Positions 8,225 through 16,258 are shown, counted from the first letter of the stretch. The stretch is 64,000 bases of DNA from Acidimicrobiaceae bacterium (GCA_003151955.1 PLZB01000028.1:49751-113750); one strand, 5' to 3'. Notes: a model not told the origin generated them from the letters alone. A program made the numbers and translations.

Positions 8225-9352
8225 GTGGCGTACGTCCTGGCCGTGGTGGCCGCACTGATGGCTGCGGTCACCTCGGTCCTGCAGCGGATGGGGGTGGAGA
8301 CCGCCCCCCCGGAGGCCTCCATGAGCCTGGGGTTGGTCTCCCACATCGTCCGTCGGCGGATCTGGCTGGTGGGCTTCATCCTCCTCCTGGCCCAATTCGG
8401 TGTGCAGGCCACGGCCCTCCGGTTCGGGCAGCTCAGCGCCGTCCAGCCCATCGGGACGCTGGAGCTCCTGTTCCTGGTGGCCATCCTGGCGCTCTGGTTC
8501 CACCGCCGGCTGGGCTGGCGGGAGTGGGTCGGCTCGGCCGGGGTCGTCTCTGGGCTGGCCGGCTTCCTCCTCCTGGCCCGGCCCGCCCTGGGCCGTTCCG
8601 CCCCCACCGGGACGGGCTGGGTCGTCGTCTCGGTCGCCGCCGCCGTCTCCGTCGGCACCCTGGTGGTGGCGGCCCGGACGGGTCCCCGGTGGTGGCGGGC
8701 CCTGGCCTTCGGCGCCGCCGCCGCCATCGTCTTCGCCTACAACGCCACCCTGACCAAGGCCCTCACCGGGCTGATCACCCGGGGCTGGGGCCATGTCTTC
8801 GTCAGTTGGGTCCCCTACGGGTTGGCCCTGACCGGTGTCCTCGGCCTCTTCCTCCTCCAGAACTCCCTCCACGCCGGGCCGATCACGGCGTCCCGGGCCG
8901 CCAACGTCATCGTGGCCCCCCTGGTCAGCATCGTGATCGGGGTGGCCGCCCTCGACGAGCGCCTCCGGGGTGGTCCCCTCCTCGTGGCCCTCGAGGTCGT
9001 CGCCGTCGGGGTGCTCTGCACCGGGGCCCTCCTCCTGGCCCAGTCTCCCCTGGTGGCCGCAGCCGACCCTTCCGGCGGCGACGAGCGCCTCGGCCAGGCT
9101 CCGGACCGGTTCCCGTTCCCCGTCGTCCCCCACCCGTCCCGGCTCGACCCGTCCCAGCCCGACTACGAGGCCATCCTGGCCCTCCACCGCCAAGCCATCG
9201 AGGCGGGGGAGGCCGGCTACCTCGATCCCTCCACCGGCTTCTTCGTCCAGAGCGCCGCCACCCTCTGGGCCCGGGAGAGCTGCTGCGACCAGGGATGTCG
9301 GCACTGTCCCTACCTGGACCGCCCCGCCCGTTCCCGCCCGGCCGGCCCCTGA
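8225..9352 (+). CDS. DMT/EamA-like membrane transporter fused to a C-terminal DUF5522 domain
   Basis: Residues 1-285 contain about nine hydrophobic helices with the two-repeat look of the drug/metabolite transporter or Mg-transporter-like DMT group, for example SAVQPIGTLELLFLV and ASRAANVIVAPLVS. After a proline-rich linker, residues 313-363 form a separate soluble domain: GYLDPSTGFFVQSAATLW, then C353 C354, C358-R-H-C361-P-Y. That is the cysteine pattern of DUF5522, a family I know as a small stand-alone protein of unknown function that may bind metal. The GTG start follows TAGAAC by seven bases, an imperfect leaderless pattern. Confidence 0.8.
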   Translation: MAYVLAVVAALMAAVTSVLQRMGVETAPPEASMSLGLVSHIVRRRIWLVGFILLLAQFGVQATALRFGQLSAVQPIGTLELLFLVAILALWFHRRLGWREWVGSAGVVSGLAGFLLLARPALGRSAPTGTGWVVVSVAAAVSVGTLVVAARTGPRWWRALAFGAAAAIVFAYNATLTKALTGLITRGWGHVFVSWVPYGLALTGVLGLFLLQNSLHAGPITASRAANVIVAPLVSIVIGVAALDERLRGGPLLVALEVVAVGVLCTGALLLAQSPLVAAADPSGGDERLGQAPDRFPFPVVPHPSRLDPSQPDYEAILALHRQAIEAGEAGYLDPSTGFFVQSAATLWARESCCDQGCRHCPYLDRPARSRPAGP

Positions 9353-9407
9353 GGCCCCGGGGGCCGCTCCTGGCGCAAGACCCGTTGCCGGGTGCCGTTC
9401 CCCAGGC

Positions 9408-10355
9408 ATGCGGAAGCCCCGGCTCCCCCTGCTCTTCGTCGTCGTCACCGCGGTGACGGCCATCGTCACAGGGAGCCTCCCGGTCGGCCTGTCCTCGGCC
9501 GCCACCTACCCGGTGCCCTACACCTTCGCCGCCGGGATCCTGGCCGGCTCCGAGCCGGTGGGGACGCCACCGCCGGGAGCGGACAACTGGTCCTGCCGGC
9601 CCAGCGCCACCCACCCCGAGCCGGTCGTCCTCGTCCACGGCCTCCTGGCCAACCAGACCGACAACTGGCAGACGATCTCCCCCCTCCTCGCCGATGCCGG
9701 CTACTGCGTCTTCGCCCTCACCTACGGCACCGAGCCCGGTGAGTCCGAATTCGGCGGCCTCGAGCCCATGGAGCAGAGCGCGGCCGTCCTGGCCGGCTTC
9801 GTCACCCGGGTCCTGGCCGCCAGCGGGGCGGCCAAGGTCGACATCGTCGGCCACTCCGAAGGGGCCACCATGCCCGACTACTACGTCCGGTTCCTCGGGG
9901 GGGCCGGCTTCGTCGACCACTACGTGGCCATCTCCGGGGTCTTCGGGGGGACCAACCTGGGCGGTCTCGGCACCCTCGACCGGGAGGCGGCCCCCTTCGG
10001 TCTCTCCCCGGCCGCATCCGCCCTCTACTCCGCCGAGTGCCAGTCCTGCGGGGAGTTCCTGATCGGCTCCGCCTTCGTCCAGAAGCTCAACGCCGGTTCC
10101 GGGGCCGCTGCCGCCGGGGTGACCTACACCGACATCGCCACCCGGAACGACGAGCTCGTCGAGCCCTACACCAGCGGATTCCTGCAGGGCCCCAACGTCA
10201 CCAACCTCACCGTCCAGCGCCAGTGCCCCTTGGACCAGAGCGACCACCTCGCCATCGTCGCCGACCCTGTCGCCGCCCGGGACGTCCTCAACGCCCTCGA
10301 CCCGGCCCGGGCCGGTCCCGTGCCCTGCACCCTCGTCCTCCCCGCCGTCGGTTGA
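9408..10355 (+). CDS. Secreted lipase/esterase (alpha/beta hydrolase)
   Basis: The product is a 315-residue exported hydrolase. Residues 1-32 form a signal peptide ending near LSSAATYP. The oxyanion motif is VVLVHGLLANQ, the nucleophile is Ser150 in GHSEG, and the likely catalytic His is H280 in QSDHLAI. These match the bacterial extracellular triacylglycerol lipase/esterase group. CQSC and single cysteines near each end could form disulfides, as expected outside the cell. I chose the ATG at 9408 because it begins the signal peptide; the frame upstream is a shadow of the transporter gene. Confidence 0.85.
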   Translation: MRKPRLPLLFVVVTAVTAIVTGSLPVGLSSAATYPVPYTFAAGILAGSEPVGTPPPGADNWSCRPSATHPEPVVLVHGLLANQTDNWQTISPLLADAGYCVFALTYGTEPGESEFGGLEPMEQSAAVLAGFVTRVLAASGAAKVDIVGHSEGATMPDYYVRFLGGAGFVDHYVAISGVFGGTNLGGLGTLDREAAPFGLSPAASALYSAECQSCGEFLIGSAFVQKLNAGSGAAAAGVTYTDIATRNDELVEPYTSGFLQGPNVTNLTVQRQCPLDQSDHLAIVADPVAARDVLNALDPARAGPVPCTLVLPAVG

Positions 10356-10383
10356 GCTCCCCTCCGCCGGTCGCCTCAGCCGG

Positions 10384-10908
10384 TCAGTCCGGCCGGGCCA
10401 GCCGGTAGAGGACGTGCCGCCGGAGCCGGTGACCCACGGGGATCCGCGGATGGTCGAAGTCCCCACCCTCGTCCCGGGTCATCCCGATCCTCTCCATCAC
10501 CCGCCGGGAACGGGAGTTGCCGGCGGCGGTGAAGGAGACGATCTCCTCCAGGCCGAGCCGCCCGAACCCGTCGGCAACGGCGGCCCGGGCTCCCTCAGGT
10601 GCGTAGCCGCGGCCCCAGCCGGTCCGGGCCAGCCGCCAGCCCACCTCGACCGCGGGAGTGAAGGGGGTCTCGTAGGTGACGGGGTTGAGTCCGATGAACC
10701 CGATGAACGGAGCCACACCCGGGACTTCGACAGCCCAGAGCCCGCAGCCGGCGGCCACCCGACTGTCGGCCACCCGGGCCAGGTCGTCGCTGGCCGCCCG
10801 GTCGAGCGGGGCCGGGAAGTACTCCATCACGGCCGGGTCGGCGTTCAAGTCGGCGAAGGGATCGAGGTCCGACTCCCGCCACCTCCTGAGCACCAACCGC
10901 TCCGTCAC
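10384..10908 (-). CDS. GNAT acetyltransferase, RimJ/RimL-like
   Basis: A 174-residue GCN5-related acetyltransferase of the RimJ/RimL type. It begins TERLVLRRWRESDLDPFADL, the typical first strand and helix. The acetyl-CoA loop is GWGRGYAPEGARA and motif B has NSRSRRVMERIGM. RimJ/RimL relatives acetylate N-termini of ribosomal proteins, but many acetylate small molecules, so the target is open. It converges with the lipase gene (28 bases between stops) and lies downstream of lexA on the same strand with about 65 bases between. Confidence 0.87.
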   Translation of the reverse strand: MTERLVLRRWRESDLDPFADLNADPAVMEYFPAPLDRAASDDLARVADSRVAAGCGLWAVEVPGVAPFIGFIGLNPVTYETPFTPAVEVGWRLARTGWGRGYAPEGARAAVADGFGRLGLEEIVSFTAAGNSRSRRVMERIGMTRDEGGDFDHPRIPVGHRLRRHVLYRLARPD

Positions 10909-10973
10909 GAGTCCGCGGCTCTCGAGCGTCGTCGTCGTCGATCCCTCCCTCCGACAGCTCCTTCCCCAACGGC

Positions 10974-11603
10974 TCAGAGGCGCCGGAGCACGGTGACGAC
11001 CTTGCCGTAGATCGTGACGTCGTCGGGATGGAACTCCATCGGCTCCATGGCGGAATTGGCCGGGGTCAGGATGATCCGGTTCCGCTTCAACGTGTAGGTC
11101 TTGACGGTGGCCTCGTCGTCGTTGATCCCGGCCACGACCACGTCCCCGTTGACGGCCTCCGGCTGCTGGCGGACCACTACGAAGTCGCCGTCGAAGATCC
11201 CCGCCTCGATCATCGACTCGCCCCGGACCCGCAGCATGAACACCGACCCGGTGCCCGTGAAGTCCTCCGGCAGGGGGAGGAGCTCCTCGACATTCTCGCT
11301 GGCCAGGACGCCGGTGCCGGCGGCGACGTCGCCGAGCAGGGGGACGTGCCGGACCCGGCCGGCGGCCAGGTTGGCCCCCGAGGAGGGGTCGTACCGGACC
11401 TCGATGGCCCGAGGCTTCGTGGGGTCCCTGACCAGGTAGCCCTCACGCTGGAGCACCTTGAGATGGGCGTGGACGGTGGACGACGAGGTCAGGCTGACCG
11501 CCTCCCCGATCTCCCGGACCGACGGCGGGTAGCCCCGGTCCCGGAGGCTCGAGGCGATGTACTCCAGGATGTCCTGCCGCTTCCCGGTCAGTGCCTCGGC
11601 CAT
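10974..11603 (-). CDS. lexA: LexA repressor
   Basis: LexA represses the SOS regulon and cleaves itself when RecA filaments form. The 209-residue protein has an N-terminal winged helix (about 1-70, with PPSVREIGEAV and SSTVHAHLKVL), a cleavage site Ala95-Gly96 in DVAAGTG, and a serine peptidase domain with Ser130 in GESM and Lys168 in ATVKTY. The ATG at 11603 is preceded by GAGGAG at good spacing and gives the family start; the frame extends 20 codons further without support. Two LexA boxes lie in its own promoter, so it is autoregulated. Confidence 0.96.
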   Translation of the reverse strand: MAEALTGKRQDILEYIASSLRDRGYPPSVREIGEAVSLTSSSTVHAHLKVLQREGYLVRDPTKPRAIEVRYDPSSGANLAAGRVRHVPLLGDVAAGTGVLASENVEELLPLPEDFTGTGSVFMLRVRGESMIEAGIFDGDFVVVRQQPEAVNGDVVVAGINDDEATVKTYTLKRNRIILTPANSAMEPMEFHPDDVTIYGKVVTVLRRL

Positions 11604-11656
11604 GTCGTCTCCTCGCCTCGTGTCCCGGCGGTGCCTGCCGTCACCCGGAGGTCGGC

Positions 11657-11670
11657 CGAACACCAGTTCG
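11657..11670 (-). promoter_or_regulatory. LexA box, perfect CGAAC-N4-GTTCG (lexA promoter)
   Basis: The site reads CGAAC-ACCA-GTTCG, a perfect match to the actinobacterial SOS operator. It covers the predicted start region of lexA transcription, just downstream of the -10 at 11675-11680. Confidence 0.8.
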
Positions 11671-11674
11671 TAGA

Positions 11675-11703
11675 AGGATAGCGGTGGGGCGAGGTGAAAG
11701 CAA
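11675..11703 (-). promoter_or_regulatory. lexA promoter, TTGCTT-N17-TATCCT
   Basis: On the minus strand a -35 TTGCTT (11698-11703) and a -10 TATCCT (11675-11680) are 17 bases apart. The -35 overlaps one LexA box and the start region overlaps another, as expected for autorepression. Confidence 0.65.
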
Positions 11704-11714
11704 ACACCTGTTCG
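11701..11714 (-). promoter_or_regulatory. LexA box, one mismatch (overlaps lexA -35)
   Basis: On the minus strand it reads CGAAC-AGGT-GTTTG, one base off the CGAAC-N4-GTTCG consensus. It overlaps the lexA -35 element. Confidence 0.65.
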
Positions 11715-11852
11715 ACCGTCATCGACGCGGGCCGGGCGTGATCCCGGACGGGTTGGTTCGGCCGGCCTGATCGGCGGGCCGTTCCGGTTCGACCGTTACA
11801 CCCCCCTGTCAATCTGATCGCATGGCTGCCGACCCCGATGGTCTTTGGACCC

Positions 11853-11881
11853 TTGACACGAACAGGTGTTCGTGGTCAGAT
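11853..11881 (+). promoter_or_regulatory. LysM-gene promoter, TTGACA-N17-TCAGAT, with LexA box in the spacer
   Basis: A consensus -35 TTGACA (11853-11858) and a -10 TCAGAT (11876-11881) are 17 bases apart. The perfect LexA box at 11859-11872 fills the spacer, so bound LexA would exclude RNA polymerase. The whole 359-base gap between lexA and the LysM gene holds only these promoters and operators. Confidence 0.65.
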
Positions 11882-11921
11882 GAAAAACATGACGAACAGG
11901 TGTTCGGGAAACAGGTGTTCG
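11859..11921 (+). promoter_or_regulatory. Three LexA boxes before the LysM gene (two perfect, one degenerate)
   Basis: CGAAC-AGGT-GTTCG occurs exactly at 11859-11872 and again at 11893-11906. A third copy at 11908-11921 keeps AGGT-GTTCG but has GAAAC for the left arm. All three, and the mismatched box in the lexA promoter, share the same AGGT centre. The first lies between -35 and -10; the others lie in the early transcribed region. Confidence 0.8.
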
Positions 11922-11962
11922 GCCGCTGCCGCTGCCGCCTTCCTGGTGTGCGGGGCGAGTCG

Positions 11963-12433
11963 ATGACCGCCACCGCCTGCGCCGAGTCCGTCGAGGGACC
12001 GACCGTTGCGCATCCGCCCGTCCGGTCCCGCCCGGCGAGGCACAATGGGATCTCCCGGCCCCGGGTGGGGTTCGAGCCGTCGGTGGGGGAGCGGAGCGCC
12101 CATTCGGTGCGCACGGTCCCGCGACACTGCGTGAACGACCGGCGGGCAGCTCGGACGGCGGCCCTTCGCCGCCGGCGGGTGCTCCTGGGCGTTGTGGTCA
12201 CCGGTCTCCTGGTCGCCCTGGCCCTGCCATGGGGCGGCGGACAGTCCCGGTTCTCAGCCTCGGGGGCCACCCTCGCCCACCATGCCGTCTACGTGGTCCA
12301 GCCTGGCGACAGCCTCTGGTCGATTGCCCAGCGTCTCGATCCGAGTGGTGACCCCCGGCCGATCGTCGACCAGCTGACCGGCCAAACGGGGAGCAGCACC
12401 GTGGTTCCCGGTGAGCACCTCCTCCTGCCCTGA
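11963..12433 (+). CDS. SOS-controlled LysM membrane protein, probable cell-division inhibitor
   Basis: From the ATG at 11963 this is a 156-residue protein with a basic N-terminal half, one transmembrane helix (RRVLLGVVVTGLLVALAL) and a C-terminal LysM domain (YVVQPGDSLWSIAQRL to VPGEHLLLP) that would bind peptidoglycan outside the membrane. Divergent lexA, three LexA boxes and nrdR next door match the Mycobacterium tuberculosis Rv2719c locus and the general design of SOS division inhibitors such as YneA. The function is inferred from this. The open frame begins at 11822, but that start would place the boxes inside the gene; a GTG near 12108 is another possible start. Confidence 0.75.
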   Translation: MTATACAESVEGPTVAHPPVRSRPARHNGISRPRVGFEPSVGERSAHSVRTVPRHCVNDRRAARTAALRRRRVLLGVVVTGLLVALALPWGGGQSRFSASGATLAHHAVYVVQPGDSLWSIAQRLDPSGDPRPIVDQLTGQTGSSTVVPGEHLLLP

Positions 12434-12466
12434 AGTCGCCGTCCCGAAGGGAGCACCAGCCGGCAC

Positions 12467-12472
12467 TACGGT
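12467..12472 (+). promoter_or_regulatory. -10 element TACGGT of a probable leaderless nrdR promoter
   Basis: TACGGT ends seven bases before the GTG at 12480, and no Shine-Dalgarno sequence precedes that start. It could give nrdR an SOS-independent transcript in addition to read-through from the LysM gene. Confidence 0.45.
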
Positions 12473-12479
12473 GGCCGCT

Positions 12480-12950
12480 GTGCGTTGCCCGTGGTGTCAG
12501 AGCCTCGACGACAAGGTGGTGGACTCGAGGCTGGCCGAGGACGGCGTCGCCATCCGTCGCCGTCGGGAGTGCCTGTCGTGCACCCGGCGGTTCACCACCT
12601 ATGAGCGGCTCGAGGAGGTGCCGCTGTGGGTGGTCAAGCGGGCCGGGGAACGGGAGCCGTTCGACCGGGCCAAGCTGATTGCCGGGGTCAGGGCGGCCAC
12701 GAAGAACCGTCCTGTCAGCCCGGAGCAGCTCGAGATCCTGGCCCAGGAGGTCGAGGATTCCCTGCGGGGGGCCGGAGCGGAGGTGGACAGCCAGCAGATC
12801 GGCGTTGCCGCCCTGGAGCGGCTCCGGGAGCTCGACGAGGTCGCCTACCTGCGGTTCGCCTCGGTCTACAAGGGGTTCGAGGACCTCGGGGACTTTCAGC
12901 GGGAGGTCGGGCTCCTGACCAAGACGACCGAACCCAAACGCAAGGGCTGA
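12480..12950 (+). CDS. nrdR: Transcriptional repressor NrdR
   Basis: NrdR represses ribonucleotide reductase genes when its ATP-cone binds dATP. The 156-residue protein has the N-terminal zinc ribbon (RCPWCQS and ECLSCTRRFTTYE supply four cysteines) and the ATP-cone from about 48 (VVKRAGEREPFDRAKLIAGV). I chose GTG 12480 because NrdR proteins begin M-R/K-C-P-x-C; upstream codons in the same frame overlap the LysM gene end. No NrdR boxes are visible here, so its targets lie elsewhere. nrdR next to lexA/LysM is conserved in actinobacteria. Confidence 0.95.
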   Translation: MRCPWCQSLDDKVVDSRLAEDGVAIRRRRECLSCTRRFTTYERLEEVPLWVVKRAGEREPFDRAKLIAGVRAATKNRPVSPEQLEILAQEVEDSLRGAGAEVDSQQIGVAALERLRELDEVAYLRFASVYKGFEDLGDFQREVGLLTKTTEPKRKG

Positions 12951-12955
12951 TCGCC

Positions 12956-13666
12956 GTGGTCGAGCTCCTCGACACCGTTCCCGGTCGGGTCCTCGCTGCC
13001 TACGCCCACCCCGACGACGCCGACGTCTCCTGTGGGGGGACTCTGGCTCGCTGGTCCCGGGAGGGTGCGGAGGTTCACCTCCTGCAGTGCACGTCGGGCG
13101 AGAAGGGGACGCCCGACCCCGCCGTCGATCCGGGAGAGCTCAGGGTCCGGCGGGCGGAGGAGACGGCCGGGGCCGCCGGCTTCCTCGGGATCTCGGGTCG
13201 GCACCAGCTCGACTACCCCGACGGGGACCTCGTCGACACGGCCGACTTCCGGGGGGAGCTCGTCAGCTGGATCCGGCGTCTCCGGCCCCAGACGGTCCTC
13301 TGTCCCGATCCGACCGCCGTCTTCTTCGGTGAGGACTACTTCAACCACCGGGACCATCGGATCCTCGGCTTCGCCATGCTCGACGCCATCTCACCGGCGG
13401 CGGCGCTGCCCCACTATTTCCCCGATGCCGGTCCTCCCCACCAGGTCCAGGTCGTCCTGCTCTCGGGGACGCTCGAGCCGACGGTGTGGGTTGACATCGG
13501 CGAAGTTCTCGAGGCGAAGGTGGCGGCTGTGAGCTGCCACCAGAGTCAATTCGCCGACGGCCCCGACTGGGCCGGCCGGGCGGTGCGGCGTCGAGCCGAA
13601 GAGGACGGTCGGAAGGCCGGGGTCGGCTACGCCGAGGGTTTTCGGAGACTCCGGCTCGGTGCCTGA
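12956..13666 (+). CDS. PIG-L family N-acetyl deacetylase (LmbE-like)
   Basis: A 236-residue zinc-dependent deacetylase of the PIG-L family. The metal motif is HPDDADVSCGGTLARW near the N-terminus, with the later ligand in NHRDHR. Relatives remove acetyl groups from N-acetylglucosaminyl compounds, for example MshB and Mca in mycothiol metabolism. Which substrate this one uses is not shown. The GTG start is five bases after nrdR, and the gene overlaps dinB by eight bases, so it belongs to the nrdR-dinB transcript. Confidence 0.85.
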   Translation: MVELLDTVPGRVLAAYAHPDDADVSCGGTLARWSREGAEVHLLQCTSGEKGTPDPAVDPGELRVRRAEETAGAAGFLGISGRHQLDYPDGDLVDTADFRGELVSWIRRLRPQTVLCPDPTAVFFGEDYFNHRDHRILGFAMLDAISPAAALPHYFPDAGPPHQVQVVLLSGTLEPTVWVDIGEVLEAKVAAVSCHQSQFADGPDWAGRAVRRRAEEDGRKAGVGYAEGFRRLRLGA

Positions 13667-15026
13667 CGGCCCCACCCCGATCGTCGAGGGGGAGGCCCCC
13701 GGCGTCGACGACTGCACGGTCCTCCACGTCGACATGGATGCCTTCTTCGCCGCGGTCGAGGTCCTCGACGATCCCAGTCTGGAGGGGCGGGCCGTCATCG
13801 TCGGAGGCACGGGAAACCGGGGGGTGGTGGCCGCCTGCACCTACGAGGCCCGGGCCTACGGCATCCACTCCGCCATGCCCATCGTGGTGGCCCGCCGGCG
13901 ATGCCCCCAGGCCGTCTTCCTGTCCGGGCGCTACGGCCGGTACAGCGAGATGAGCGAGCGCTTCCACGGCGTGCTCCGGGCCTTCACCCCGATCATCGAG
14001 CCCATCGCCCTCGACGAGGCCTTCCTCGACGTGGCCGGTTCCCGCCGGCTCTTCGGCTCACCTCCCGCCATCGCCGGGGCCGTCCGGGACCAGGTCCGCG
14101 CCGACCTGGGCCTCCACTGCGCCGTGGGGGTGGCCCGGAGCAAGCTGCTGGCCAAGCTGGCCTCCCGAGCAGCCAAGCCCGTCGCCTCGCTGGAGGGCAC
14201 CCGCCAGGGTGCCGGAGTCGTCGTCGTCCTCCCCGCCGAAGAGCTCCCGTTTCTGCACCGGCTGCCCGTCGGTGCCCTGTGGGGGGTCGGCCCCGCCACG
14301 GGCGCCCAGCTCGACCGGATCGGGGTCGTGACCATCGGCGATCTCGCCGCCGTCCCCCCCGACACCCTGGTCCGGAGACTCGGGACTGCTCACGGGCTCC
14401 AGCTGGCCGCCCTGGCCCGGGGGGAGGACCCCCGTCCGGTCGAGGCCGACCGGGAGGCCAGGTCCGTCGGCCATGAGGAGACGTTCGCCGTCGACCTCCA
14501 CGTCCAGGTCGACCTCCACCAGCACCTCGTCCGGATGGCCGACGCCGTCTCGGCCCGCCTCCACGAGGCCGATCTCGCCGGCCGCACCATCACGGTCAAG
14601 GTCCGCTACGGCGACCTCTCCCTCATCACCCGTTCCCACACGGTGGCGACCCCGCTCGACGCCTCCCATGCCATCGGCCTGGTCGCCGGCGCCCTCCTCG
14701 AGGCCGTCGACGTGGCCCCCGGGGTCCGGCTCCTCGGCGTCAGCCTCTCCGGTCTCGTCCCCGCCGGCACCGTGGCCCGCCAGCTCAGCTTCGACGAGGT
14801 CGGCACCGGGACCGAGGATCGGCCACGGCGGGGAGCCTGGGACGGGGTCGAGGCCTCGGTCGCCGCCATCCGGGCCCGCTACGGCCAGTCCGCCGTCGGC
14901 CCCGCCACCCTCGTCGGACCGGCCGGGCTCACCGTCAAGCGCCGGGGGGACACCCAGTGGGGCCCCCGGGCCGAACCCGTCCCCGACCTTTCCGGGCCGT
15001 CGGACCAACACGAAGGGAAAGCTTGA
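13659..15026 (+). CDS. dinB: DNA polymerase IV (Y family)
   Basis: DinB is an error-prone translesion polymerase. The 455-residue protein has the first metal motif VLHVDMDAFFAAVEVLDDP, the fingers region YEARAYGIHSAMP, the second metal motif in ALDEAFLDV, and the helix-hairpin-helix LWGVGPATGAQLDRIG. RQLSFDE near the C-terminus resembles a beta-clamp-binding peptide. The GTG start overlaps the PIG-L gene by eight bases. It has no promoter of its own visible and lies downstream of the LexA-controlled LysM promoter, so SOS control may reach it by read-through. Confidence 0.93.
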   Translation: MPDGPTPIVEGEAPGVDDCTVLHVDMDAFFAAVEVLDDPSLEGRAVIVGGTGNRGVVAACTYEARAYGIHSAMPIVVARRRCPQAVFLSGRYGRYSEMSERFHGVLRAFTPIIEPIALDEAFLDVAGSRRLFGSPPAIAGAVRDQVRADLGLHCAVGVARSKLLAKLASRAAKPVASLEGTRQGAGVVVVLPAEELPFLHRLPVGALWGVGPATGAQLDRIGVVTIGDLAAVPPDTLVRRLGTAHGLQLAALARGEDPRPVEADREARSVGHEETFAVDLHVQVDLHQHLVRMADAVSARLHEADLAGRTITVKVRYGDLSLITRSHTVATPLDASHAIGLVAGALLEAVDVAPGVRLLGVSLSGLVPAGTVARQLSFDEVGTGTEDRPRRGAWDGVEASVAAIRARYGQSAVGPATLVGPAGLTVKRRGDTQWGPRAEPVPDLSGPSDQHEGKA

Positions 15027-16150
15027 TGGCACCTCGCCGCCTCGGGATCATCGGCTGTGGGTTCATCGGCACCGTCCACTCCTATGCCCTGAAGGCCCTG
15101 ATCGGGGGAGGGCTGGTCGATGCCGAGGTGGTGGCCGTGACCGACACCGAGGAGTCCCGGGCCCGGCAGCTGGCCGGGGCCCACCCCGGGGCCCAGGCCA
15201 TGGCCGACGCCGAGGCCGTCATCGCCGCGGCCGAGGCCGTCTGGATCTGTACCCCCACGAACAGCCACCTCGACCTCGTCCGAGCCGCAGCCCGGGCCGG
15301 GGTGGCCGTCTACTGCGAGAAGCCCCTGGCCACCGACCTGGCCGGAGCCTTGGAACTGACCCGGGCTGTCAGCGAGGCCGGGGTGCCCCACCAGGTCGGC
15401 CTGGTCCTGCGGGCGTCGACCCCCTTCTCCCTCCTGGCCGCCCTGACCGGGGGGGACCTCCCCGGTCCGGTCACCGGCCCCGCCGCCAGGGGTGGGATGT
15501 CCGGGCTCGACCCGACGTCACTGGGCCGGCCCATGGCCGCGGCGCTACGGGACGACCAGTTCTTCCCCATCCAGGGTATGTACGGCTCGACCTGGCGGGC
15601 TGACGTCTCGGTGGCCGGCGGGGGGACCCTCATCGAGCACTCCATCCACGACCTCGACCTCCTGGCCTGGCTCCTGGGCCCCGTCGAGTCCGTGACGGCC
15701 CGGACGTCCAACTTCGCCGGGCACCCCGGCGTTGAGGACGTCGCCGTGGCCACCCTGACCCACCGGAGCGGCGCCACCTCCAGTCTGGTGAGCGTCTGGC
15801 ACCGTCTCCTCACCCGGCCCTCCACCCGCCGACTCGAGATCTTCTGCCAGGACGCCCTCCTCACCGTCACCGCCGAGGACACCGGTCCGGTCCTGGTCGA
15901 GCACCCCGGCGGCCTGGCCGAGCTGGGTCTCCCGCCCGCCGTCCTGGCCTTCCGGGACCGCCTGGACGCCGCCGAAGCCTTCCGGCTCCCCCTCCTGGCC
16001 TACGCACTCTCCGACCATGCCTTCCTCGATGCCCTCGACGCCGGGAGGCCCCCCTGGCCCGGTCTCGAGATCGCGCTGGCCGCCCACCGGATCGCCGACG
16101 CCGTCTACCGCTCGGCCGCCTCCGGGGGAGCTCCGATGTCGCCGGGCTGA
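15026..16150 (+). CDS. Gfo/Idh/MocA-family NAD(P)-dependent oxidoreductase
   Basis: A 374-residue dehydrogenase with the N-terminal Rossmann motif IGCGFIGTVHSYAL, EKPLATD (the family Lys-Pro) and a C-terminal alpha/beta domain containing HSIHDLDLL, where the catalytic His usually sits. Substrates in this family are sugars, inositols and biliverdin-like compounds; none can be named here. The ATG at 15026 overlaps the dinB stop (TGATG) and has a GAAGGGA site nine bases upstream. It closes the nrdR-dinB series. Confidence 0.85.
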   Translation: MAPRRLGIIGCGFIGTVHSYALKALIGGGLVDAEVVAVTDTEESRARQLAGAHPGAQAMADAEAVIAAAEAVWICTPTNSHLDLVRAAARAGVAVYCEKPLATDLAGALELTRAVSEAGVPHQVGLVLRASTPFSLLAALTGGDLPGPVTGPAARGGMSGLDPTSLGRPMAAALRDDQFFPIQGMYGSTWRADVSVAGGGTLIEHSIHDLDLLAWLLGPVESVTARTSNFAGHPGVEDVAVATLTHRSGATSSLVSVWHRLLTRPSTRRLEIFCQDALLTVTAEDTGPVLVEHPGGLAELGLPPAVLAFRDRLDAAEAFRLPLLAYALSDHAFLDALDAGRPPWPGLEIALAAHRIADAVYRSAASGGAPMSPG

Positions 16151-16229
16151 CTCCTTCCGAGGGCCGTCGGGGGGGGTGCCGTTGTCTTGCCCCCTTCGCT
16201 GCGCGAAGATTGGCCGGAAGCCGCGGCCA

Positions 16230-16258
16230 TTGGGCGCACTCGGGACAAGCGGTAGGGA
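16230..16258 (+). promoter_or_regulatory. Possible promoter TTGGGC-N17-TAGGGA before the DUF3040 gene
   Basis: In the 121-base gap after the oxidoreductase, TTGGGC and TAGGGA are spaced by 17 bases and lie just upstream of the GGGGAGG ribosome-binding site of the next gene. This is a pattern match only. Confidence 0.35.
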
